From the NCBI GenBank assembly GCA_025058005.1, contig JANXDN010000016.1, forward strand, positions 612 to 7,554: 6,943 nt of DNA, in the 5' to 3' direction. The DNA comes from Candidatus Aenigmatarchaeota archaeon. Its GTDB lineage: Archaea > Aenigmatarchaeota > Aenigmatarchaeia > CG10238-14. The notes below the pieces were generated by a model. It searched no databases. It saw nothing but the letters and a program-made list of their open reading frames with translations, and was not told where the DNA came from. Shown piece after piece: positions 1-5,185 of this stretch. Position numbers and translations under genes: made by a program. Each line of letters starts with the position of its first letter. Position 1 is the stretch's first letter.

Positions 1-230
1 TATGGAATCCTTATAAGCAAAAAAACATTATCTCTATGTTTTTCAATTCTTGATTTAGAATCAATATCCAAAATATCATTTATCCATGTAACATCTATAT
101 TAAAATCTCTTGAAATTTTTTCTATTTCCTCTTGCGTCGGCTCTTCCACATTAATCCAGCAGCCATCTCTAAAGCTTTCTATTTTTTTCAAACTATCATC
201 TTTTACTGTTTTTATATAAAACTCTATCAT
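1..230 (-). CDS. corA: CorA-family divalent cation (Mg2+/Co2+) channel, N-terminal part, cut by window edge
   Basis: Reading the minus strand from the ATG at 230-228 gives 76 residues with no stop up to the window edge, beginning MIEFYIKTVKD. Residues 22-31 (DGCWINVEEP) and 48-61 (TWINDILDIDSKSR) match the conserved start of the CorA cytoplasmic domain, a 'W-I-x-V-x-x-P-T-x-x-E' strand and helix followed by an 'xxDxLDxxxxxRIE' segment. The visible part ends with LLIRIP, a strand typical of this fold. Full-length CorA is about 300-320 residues; the membrane helices and the GMN selectivity motif would lie beyond base 1 and cannot be checked. CorA forms a pentameric inner-membrane channel taking up Mg2+ (also Co2+ or Ni2+), with the N-terminal domain sensing cytosolic metal. 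The gene follows the metallopeptidase with a 39-base gap. That gap holds AT-rich TATA-like stretches (around 249-267), so it may have its own promoter. The family call is good; the transported ion is inferred. Confidence 0.8.
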   Translation of the reverse strand, partial: MIEFYIKTVKDDSLKKIESFRDGCWINVEEPTQEEIEKISRDFNIDVTWINDILDIDSKSRIEKHRDNVFLLIRIP

Positions 231-269
231 AACATCAAAACTACTATTGTTTTTATTTCTTAATAAATA

Positions 270-644
270 TTATTGGATGATTAAAATTTTATACAATTCT
301 TCGACTGTTTTTTTGTCTATTTTTTTATTGAAATACTTGTGTGGTAGAAGACTCCCACTAAACTTTTTCGGTATGTGTAATAACTCATGAATTAAAATTT
401 TATCCTTCTCTTCCTCACTCAACTTGTCATATTTTTTTGCTATAACTTCTATAACATAATAAGAACTGCAGTCAAGTGCTATTTGAAAAATTTTTGGTAA
501 ACCCAAAATTCTTGCTATAGCTTTTGATTTTGAACCATAACTTCTAATGCAGACGACTCTGGTTACATCGACATGTGTTTGATTTAATTTTTTTACTATT
601 TTCTTCAATCTCTCTTCTACATCTGGCGCTTTCTCATATTTCAT
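270..644 (-). CDS. Predicted small zinc metallopeptidase (HELLH, COG4900-like)
   Basis: This encodes a 124-residue protein with no signal peptide or membrane segment, so it is probably cytosolic. H86-E-L-L-H90 is a zinc-peptidase HExxH helix, and the following segment (IPKKFSGSLLPH) supplies a likely third ligand, H102. The order HELLHIP, FSG, PH is what I recall for a family of uncharacterised archaeal predicted metallopeptidases (COG4900, related to a phage metallopeptidase domain). The N-terminal half carries other stretches I associate with the family: the RSxGSKSKAIARI segment (35-46), LPKIFQ (49-54) and YVIEVI (63-68). E87 would be the catalytic base. Substrate and pathway are unknown. 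The start is the ATG at 644-642; its promoter region is shared with the divergent acylphosphatase gene, and no Shine-Dalgarno is visible, suggesting a short-leader or leaderless transcript. The downstream neighbour is the corA-like gene. Zinc-peptidase fold is likely; proteolytic activity is inferred. Confidence 0.8.
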   Translation of the reverse strand: MKYEKAPDVEERLKKIVKKLNQTHVDVTRVVCIRSYGSKSKAIARILGLPKIFQIALDCSSYYVIEVIAKKYDKLSEEEKDKILIHELLHIPKKFSGSLLPHKYFNKKIDKKTVEELYKILIIQ

Positions 645-700
645 AAATGTCTATTAAAATTGTTTAGAATTTTTAACATTTAATGTTATAAGATTATATT
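645..700. promoter_or_regulatory. Divergent promoter region with a 15-bp palindrome
   Basis: These 56 bases separate the start codons of the metallopeptidase (minus) and acylphosphatase (plus). A TTTTTAA stretch at 670-676 (TTAAAAA on the other strand) is about 25-30 bases from both start codons, where an archaeal TATA box would sit for a leaderless or near-leaderless transcript in either direction. It overlaps the perfect palindrome TAACATTTAATGTTA at 674-688. Neither gene has a Shine-Dalgarno here. Function is inferred from position and composition only. Confidence 0.45.
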
Positions 701-973
701 ATGAAGAGAGTACATGTGTTTGTTTCTGGTAAAGTGCAAGGTGTAAACTTTAGATGGAACACTATGACAAAAGCAAAAGAACTAGGTATAAAAGGTTGGG
801 TTAGGAATTTAATGGACGGAAGAGTAGAAGTCGTGGCTGAAGGCGAAGAAGATAAAATAGAAGAATTTGTAAAATTTCTTAGACAAGGACCTCCGCGTTC
901 CCAAGTTACAAAAATTGAAGTAAAGGAAGAAAAATTCAAAAATGAATTTAGAGAATTTTCAATTGTATATTAG
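701..973 (+). CDS. acyP: Acylphosphatase
   Basis: This encodes a 90-residue protein, the usual size of the family, which hydrolyses carboxyl-phosphate bonds such as those of acetyl phosphate or 1,3-bisphosphoglycerate in the cytosol. Both family signatures are intact. Residues 10-18 (GKVQGVNFR) form the phosphate-binding loop with catalytic R18, and residues 32-43 (GWVRNLMDGRVE) carry N36, which positions the nucleophilic water. The alternating strand-helix pattern fits the small ferredoxin-like alpha/beta fold. The ATG at 701 follows an AT-rich stretch with no Shine-Dalgarno, consistent with leaderless expression. It stops only 7 bases before the stop codon of the convergent map gene. The physiological substrate in this organism cannot be told from the sequence. 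Confidence 0.96.
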   Translation: MKRVHVFVSGKVQGVNFRWNTMTKAKELGIKGWVRNLMDGRVEVVAEGEEDKIEEFVKFLRQGPPRSQVTKIEVKEEKFKNEFREFSIVY

Positions 974-980
974 TTGTGTT

Positions 981-1868
981 TCAAATAGTTGTAATTATGG
1001 GCTTGTCTTTTATTATAATAGTTTCCTCCACTTGTGCCACAAGACCTTTACTTCTTTCTCTTAAAGGTGGATAGTCGCGCAAGACACCACGTTCTACCAT
1101 TTCTTTTAATGCCATGTTAAGTTTTACTGGAGTTGCCAAATCTTTTAACCACCTTTTTGCAAACGGTAAAGTTTTATACTCTTGCATTATCCTGTTCAAA
1201 ATTTTCTTTGATTCATCTAATCTCAAAGCACCTTGTTTTAAAAACATATAAATATTAGTTGGGGAAGACTCTACTACAAAACCTTCTCCATTTGTTGTGA
1301 AAATTTCCATTGCTATTACATCACCTTCTTTGAATTGGTACTTGTTTTTTACATAGGTGTTTGGGATCGATAATCCGCCGTGTTGAACATACTGCTGTAA
1401 TGAATGGCCAGCTAAGTTTTTCACTGTTTTAACCCCGTAGCTTGCTACGACTTGCTCGACTAGTTTTGACATTTCTTCTATTGTCTTACCCGGAGAAATG
1501 TTGTCTATGAATTCTTTCAAAGCATCTTCAGCAGCTTTTATTAACACGTTATTCTTTTCACCTAATTTAATAGAAAATGCTGTATCAGCTATGTATCCGT
1601 CAACTTGCACACCCAAATCAACCTTTACCAAATCGCCTTCTTTGAATATTGCAGTATCATTTATATCTGGTGTGCAATGTGCAGAAAAATCATTTATCGA
1701 AATATTCACAGGAAAAGCTAAACCGGCTTCTTTTTTGATGAAACTTTCGATTTTTTCTACAAACTCAAGTACACTAATACCAGACTTTAACTCCTTTTTT
1801 GCCAAATCTTTCGCTTTTTTAGCAATCTCTCCTGCTTTTATATATTTTTCCTCTATAGTTTTATCCAT
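981..1868 (-). CDS. map: Methionine aminopeptidase, type II (archaeal)
   Basis: This encodes a 295-residue M24A metallopeptidase, a typical archaeal length, which removes the initiator methionine from nascent proteins in the cytosol. By comparison with the Pyrococcus furiosus enzyme, all five ligands of the dinuclear metal site are present: D84 (KVDLG), D95 (IADTA), H155 (AGHS), E188 (AMEIF) and E281 (QVEET). The substrate-site histidines H64 (AHCTP) and H163 (VQHGG) are also kept. The stretch of roughly 200-270, between E188 and E281, is the extra helical subdomain that distinguishes type II from type I enzymes. One unusual change is that the normally conserved EHT near the last ligand reads EET (281-283). 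The start is the ATG at 1868-1866. It lies 36 bases after mscL ends, with an AT-rich TATA-like stretch (about 1891-1899) at the right distance for a leaderless start. Co-transcription with mscL is also possible. Confidence 0.96.
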   Translation of the reverse strand: MDKTIEEKYIKAGEIAKKAKDLAKKELKSGISVLEFVEKIESFIKKEAGLAFPVNISINDFSAHCTPDINDTAIFKEGDLVKVDLGVQVDGYIADTAFSIKLGEKNNVLIKAAEDALKEFIDNISPGKTIEEMSKLVEQVVASYGVKTVKNLAGHSLQQYVQHGGLSIPNTYVKNKYQFKEGDVIAMEIFTTNGEGFVVESSPTNIYMFLKQGALRLDESKKILNRIMQEYKTLPFAKRWLKDLATPVKLNMALKEMVERGVLRDYPPLRERSKGLVAQVEETIIIKDKPIITTI

Positions 1869-1904
1869 GAAAAGAGTAATTGTTTTAGAAAATTAAAATA
1901 ATTT

Positions 1905-2207
1905 TTACTTTTTTGCAATCTTTTCTTCCTTAACTATTTTTGAAATCAAAAAAACTACTAGAGCAATTATAACAAAATTTAAAACTGCCGACAAAAAGGA
2001 ACCATATTTAATCATTATCGGGCCTAAAATGAAGGTCGCCTCTTTCCATTGACCTTGTGGAATAAAAAATGTTATTATGGGCATCAATATATCATTCACT
2101 AAAGATTGAACTAAAGTTGTTAAAGCCGAACCTATAATAAATGCGATGGCTAGAGCCAGAACTTTATACTCTTTCAAAAAGTCTATAAATTCTTTAACAA
2201 AACTCAT
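1905..2207 (-). CDS. mscL: Large-conductance mechanosensitive channel MscL
   Basis: This encodes a 100-residue membrane protein that aligns without gaps to the E. coli MscL N-terminus as I recall it. It has the short amphipathic N-terminal helix (KEFIDF), TM1 at about 15-45 with conserved L19, I24-I25-G26 and S35-L36-V37-N38-D39, M42-P43 at its end, a short extracellular loop, and TM2 at about 68-91. MscL forms a pentameric pore that opens under membrane tension to release solutes on osmotic downshock. Two features differ from E. coli. The pore-constriction pair G22-V23 is A22-F23, and the protein ends in a short basic tail (KEEKIAKK) instead of a long C-terminal helical bundle (136 residues in E. 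coli). It has its own likely TATA box upstream and is followed by map after 36 bases. Family assignment is firm; gating properties are inferred. Confidence 0.93.
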   Translation of the reverse strand: MSFVKEFIDFLKEYKVLALAIAFIIGSALTTLVQSLVNDILMPIITFFIPQGQWKEATFILGPIMIKYGSFLSAVLNFVIIALVVFLISKIVKEEKIAKK

Positions 2208-2223
2208 GTTTTAATTATTGTTT

Positions 2224-2238
2224 AACTTTTTTATATAA
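2224..2238 (-). promoter_or_regulatory. Probable mscL TATA box
   Basis: Read on the minus strand, the 31-base gap between polB and mscL contains TTATATAA (2238-2231) followed by an A run. Its centre is about 27 bases before the mscL ATG (2207-2205), the spacing expected for archaeal TBP/TFB-directed initiation at or next to the start codon. No Shine-Dalgarno is present, so a leaderless mRNA is likely. This suggests mscL is not solely dependent on read-through from polB. Confidence 0.5.
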
Positions 2239-4575
2239 TTATTTTTTAAACCAATGATGCAAACTTTTTGTAGAAACATTCAAATCTTCCTTTATATCAA
2301 ATGCCTGCAAAACTCTCAAGGCTGAAGGCAAAACTTGATGGTTCACATAATATTCTGGGTCATAATCACCTTTATATAACTCAAATGGTTCTGACCTTTC
2401 TGAAATGCTACCGGAACCCTTAACAACTATGTATTCTATTATCATCCCTTCAGTTATTTGCATGCCAGCTTCTTTTAGTTTCATAGCAGCTTTTACATGA
2501 GGTCCTATTTGTTTATATGCCGAAAGAGGCGAAGTTAATTGCGTCCTAATAATAAGTTCGGTTGGTTTAACTTTGCCGTCTTTCACCCTTTGTATCTCGT
2601 CTTTAACATACTTTATAGCTTTATTCAAATTCTTTTCAACTAAAATTATTTTTAACACTTCATGTTGGACTTTCTTAGCAAGTTCACACCAATCTCTTCT
2701 CACTGTTTCAAACCCTCTTATCTCCAAGTTGCCTTTTTCGTCTAGTAAAGCATATCTTTTTTTAGCACCTTTTTCGTCTGCTTTTCTTGCAACAAAGATA
2801 CCTACGGGATAAAAATCTCTATATTCCAATTCTATTATGCCTGGTAAAGCTTCGTTGATTTTTTCGTTCCACTTTAAAACTTCGTCTTTCTGCTTATTGT
2901 CCTTTATCTTTATAAAACAAGAATCCGTATCAGCATATATTATTTCAAAACCATTGGTTTTAGCGCTTTCAATCACTTTTGTAATGTAATATCTACCAAA
3001 AGCGGCGCAGGCTTCTCCGCATTCTTTACAAAACCATCTTGAGCCACTGTAGCTAAAATAACCGTATAATGCGTTGGCTATTATTTTTAGAGAGTGTTGA
3101 TAGTTTTTTAGCAAAACATCTTTCGATTTTTTTAATTCTTCTTTCACTCTCCTTCTTTCATAAATTATTTCTTCCAAATGCCTTGGTATAAAGCCTTTTT
3201 GTTGAATACAAAAATAATTCTTTCCATTTGGGACAGTGTTTTTTATTCTGCATTCTGTATGCCCGCAATTCAATGTTTCGGGGGAGATGTTATGGGTTAC
3301 AATTATTGTTGGATAAAGGCTTTGAAAATCAAACACAACTATGTTTTCATGTAAACCTGTTTTTGGCTCTATGACTATGGCACCGGTATACGAAGGTAAA
3401 AGTCTCCTAATCTCTATCTCGTCATATTTTGGCATATTGGGTATTATTCTATTATCTTCTGAAGACTTTCTCATCAAGAAATGTTCAACTAATTGAGAAT
3501 AATAATATCTTGACGTGTCGAAGGGTAGAGAAATTGTAAGTCTTGATAAAGAGAATATTTGAGGTAGTAAATGCTCTGCTAATGCTAAGGTTAACTCTGC
3601 ATCTTTCAAGCAATAATGTGCGATTTTTTCTATATCTTTTTTTTGAGTCCAAGATTCTTTTATTTCGGTTAAATCCATTTTTATTTTGCCTTCTCCAAGT
3701 ATTTCTTTTGCTACCTCATCTAATGTCAACACTTCAGTTTTCAATGAAGGGGAAAGTATATGGTCTACAAAATTGAAAAGGTCTATATGTATTCTATCTT
3801 TTATTGATGCCGCAGAGCTTCGACCCCTCTTCTCAAATTTCACCAATTCATTTTCCTTACCCATCGCCATTTTTATCTTTAATTTTTCGCACCTCTCTTT
3901 TAATTTCACAAAATCAAAAGCGTCACCATTATAAGTGCATATTATATCTGGGTCGATCTCTTTGACTTTTTTAAAGAAATGCTCTATCATCCTTTTCTCT
4001 TCTTCAAAATTTTCAACAAAATCCAAGTCAATTTCTTTTAGAGATAATACTTTTTTTCTTCCTTTATTATCAACAATAGAAATCATAATTATCTTTTCTT
4101 CTTTCCCATCTTCTATTACTTCAATATCAAATGCCATAATTGTTAGCGGGGGTATTTCATCAGATTTTTTGGGTTTAACTTCATCCTCAACGCTAATCCA
4201 ACTCGTCGGCTCTAAGGATTTATCAAGTAAATACTTGTAAACATATGAAATAGAATATTCGTATTCCTCTTCAACTTCTTCCCATTCTTTTACTACATCT
4301 CTAATTTTTGGTATTTCTCTTGGGTTTTCAGAATAAACTTTTATCAACTTTTTCCTCACACCATTCAGGATTTTTTCCACAACCTCCATATCTTTTATGC
4401 CTTGCTCTTCGAGTTTTTTCAAAGTTTTCTCTAGGCTTTTAGTGAGAATGTAAAAGTATGATTTGTAAGGTTGTTTGATTATCTTAAAGTTTCCGTTTTT
4501 GTCTTTACAATATAGCAAGATCACACCTTTGTTACCTTCTAATTCATAGTCAGCATTTAGCAAAAAATAATCCAT
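2239..4575 (-). CDS. polB: DNA polymerase, family B (replicative, with 3'-5' exonuclease)
   Basis: From the ATG at 4575-4573 this is a 778-residue single-chain polymerase close in layout to P. furiosus Pol (775). The N-terminal domain spans about 1-130. The exonuclease has Exo I D150-I-E152, Exo II YNGDAFD with D218, and Exo III YCLKD with D325. The polymerase has motif A VFDFQSLYP (D416, steric-gate Y421), motif B KIIANALYG (K497, N501, Y504), motif C YADTD (D549, D551) and the KKRY tract (605-608) before the thumb. Cysteines at 442/456 and 516/519 fall where Pfu has its two disulfides. The last residues (TKSLHHWF, 769-776) resemble a degenerate PCNA-binding box. It extends DNA 5'-3' and proofreads at the fork. 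An in-frame upstream TTG (4599-4597) would add eight residues but is unlikely, because the TATA-like TATAAATAAT (4610-4601) suits the ATG. Two uracil-pocket prolines are serines here. Confidence 0.97.
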   Translation of the reverse strand: MDYFLLNADYELEGNKGVILLYCKDKNGNFKIIKQPYKSYFYILTKSLEKTLKKLEEQGIKDMEVVEKILNGVRKKLIKVYSENPREIPKIRDVVKEWEEVEEEYEYSISYVYKYLLDKSLEPTSWISVEDEVKPKKSDEIPPLTIMAFDIEVIEDGKEEKIIMISIVDNKGRKKVLSLKEIDLDFVENFEEEKRMIEHFFKKVKEIDPDIICTYNGDAFDFVKLKERCEKLKIKMAMGKENELVKFEKRGRSSAASIKDRIHIDLFNFVDHILSPSLKTEVLTLDEVAKEILGEGKIKMDLTEIKESWTQKKDIEKIAHYCLKDAELTLALAEHLLPQIFSLSRLTISLPFDTSRYYYSQLVEHFLMRKSSEDNRIIPNMPKYDEIEIRRLLPSYTGAIVIEPKTGLHENIVVFDFQSLYPTIIVTHNISPETLNCGHTECRIKNTVPNGKNYFCIQQKGFIPRHLEEIIYERRRVKEELKKSKDVLLKNYQHSLKIIANALYGYFSYSGSRWFCKECGEACAAFGRYYITKVIESAKTNGFEIIYADTDSCFIKIKDNKQKDEVLKWNEKINEALPGIIELEYRDFYPVGIFVARKADEKGAKKRYALLDEKGNLEIRGFETVRRDWCELAKKVQHEVLKIILVEKNLNKAIKYVKDEIQRVKDGKVKPTELIIRTQLTSPLSAYKQIGPHVKAAMKLKEAGMQITEGMIIEYIVVKGSGSISERSEPFELYKGDYDPEYYVNHQVLPSALRVLQAFDIKEDLNVSTKSLHHWFKK

Positions 4576-4610
4576 AATATTATTTTTGAACAAAAACAAT
4601 ATTATTTATA
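4576..4610. promoter_or_regulatory. Compact divergent promoter of polB and the mgtC-like gene
   Basis: Only 35 bases separate the two start codons. On the minus strand TATAAATAAT (4610-4601) is centred about 30 bases before the polB ATG. On the plus strand AATATTATTTTT (4576-4587) is about 24-35 bases before the mgtC-like ATG at 4611. The same ten bases, AATATTATTT, occur twice (4576-4585 and 4598-4607), 22 bases apart. No Shine-Dalgarno is visible for either gene, so both are probably leaderless or nearly so. The two TATA elements are so close that transcription complexes could interfere with each other. Confidence 0.5.
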
Positions 4611-5024
4611 ATGACGGAAACAATTTTTTTACTTCGTCTTGTCCTTGCTGCTATTTTAGGTGCGATAATAGGTTTTGAAAGAGAAAAGGCACATAGGCCT
4701 GCTGGTTTAAGGACGCACATAATAGTTTGTGTTTCTGCTTGCCTAGTCACGATGATAGGGTTAAATAGCAAAGATAGTGATCCCATGAGAATAGCTGCAA
4801 ATGTTTTGACAGGTATAGGCTTTATAGGCGCAGGCACAATAATAGCGAGCTCTGGAAGTGTTAAGGGTGTTACAACGGCTGCGTCTATATTTTCTGTAGC
4901 TGGAATAGGTATAGCTGTAGCTGCAGGTTTTTATTTAATAGCAATATTTACCACTATACTAATTTTTGTTGTTTTGTGGCTGAGAAAGATAGAGAAAAGA
5001 GATAATAGTTTTTTATGGGATTAA
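4611..5024 (+). CDS. MgtC/SapB-family membrane protein
   Basis: This encodes a 137-residue, strongly hydrophobic protein with about five predicted membrane segments (roughly 5-21, 37-51, 62-80, 88-104 and 105-125). The family hallmarks are clear: GFEREKAHRPAGLRTH (21-36), GIGFIGAGTI (68-77) and VKGVTTAAS (84-92). The family is named for Salmonella MgtC, a protein linked to low-Mg2+ growth and regulation of ATP synthase. This version has only the membrane domain and no C-terminal ACT-like domain, as in many bacterial and archaeal members of unknown role. The protein ends in a short charged tail (RKIEKRDNSFLWD). The ATG at 4611 lies directly after the AT-rich divergent promoter shared with polB, and a hairpin with a T run follows the gene. 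Family call is firm; a role in Mg2+ homeostasis is only inherited from the name. Confidence 0.9.
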   Translation: MTETIFLLRLVLAAILGAIIGFEREKAHRPAGLRTHIIVCVSACLVTMIGLNSKDSDPMRIAANVLTGIGFIGAGTIIASSGSVKGVTTAASIFSVAGIGIAVAAGFYLIAIFTTILIFVVLWLRKIEKRDNSFLWD

Positions 5025-5028
5025 ATTA

Positions 5029-5057
5029 CTTCTTTTTGTTTTTAGAAGATTTTTTTT
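5029..5057 (+). terminator. Hairpin plus T8 terminator after the mgtC-like gene
   Basis: Five bases after the stop codon, CTTCT (5029-5033) can pair with AGAAG (5044-5048) around a T-rich loop, followed by one A and eight Ts (5050-5057). Extra T5 runs lie in the loop (5033-5037, 5039-5043). Archaeal termination depends chiefly on T-rich stretches, so the T runs are probably the active element and the weak five-pair stem may be incidental. Confidence 0.6.
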
Positions 5058-5100
5058 GCTTTAAAAGGTTAAATTTGAATTTTAAAGTCTCTTTGAAAAA

Positions 5101-5130
5101 ACATAAATAGTTTTTATTGCCTATAATAAT
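5101..5130 (+). promoter_or_regulatory. Candidate promoter of the MFS gene
   Basis: The 161-base gap 5025-5185 holds the terminator above, an AT-rich stretch with a weak imperfect inverted repeat (5080-5099), and two TATA-like sites: ACATAAATAG (5101-5110, preceded by an A run) and CTATAATAAT (5121-5130). Initiation about 25 bases downstream would give a leader of roughly 35-55 bases, unlike the leaderless-looking genes nearby and consistent with the Shine-Dalgarno at 5175. The choice between the two sites is open. Confidence 0.4.
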
Positions 5131-5174
5131 TAGGTTGTGTTTGGAATGGATATAGACGAAGCATCTAGGCTGAA

Positions 5175-5181
5175 AGGTAAT
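5175..5181 (+). promoter_or_regulatory. Shine-Dalgarno of the MFS gene
   Basis: AGGTAAT at 5175-5181 matches six of seven bases of the archaeal AGGTGAT complement to the 16S rRNA 3' end. Its GGT is followed by seven bases before the ATG at 5186, exactly the GGT-to-start spacing of the strong rpl12 site. An in-frame stop at 5171-5173 means no longer ORF is possible, which fixes this start. Confidence 0.55.
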
Positions 5182-5185
5182 AAAA

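Noticed and set aside
694..939. 81-codon open frame antisense to acylphosphatase
   Set aside because: It lies almost wholly inside the well-supported acyP gene, its translation is Ser/Thr/Phe-rich shadow sequence, and it has no recognisable domain.
2573..4240. Several 77-101 codon plus-strand frames antisense to polB
   Set aside because: All fall within the conserved polymerase gene, have low-complexity Ser/Phe/Leu composition, and lack start signals.
1..5024. A magnesium-homeostasis system formed by the CorA-like and MgtC-like genes
   Set aside because: They are over 4 kb apart, on different strands and separated by unrelated housekeeping genes, and nothing in the sequence ties their regulation together.
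5058..5100. Possible structured RNA after the mgtC-like terminator (imperfect pairing of TTTTAAAG with CTTTGAAAA)
   Set aside because: The pairing is almost all A-T, contains a bulge and is expected by chance in such AT-rich sequence. I found no matching C/D-box pair, tRNA or riboswitch core.
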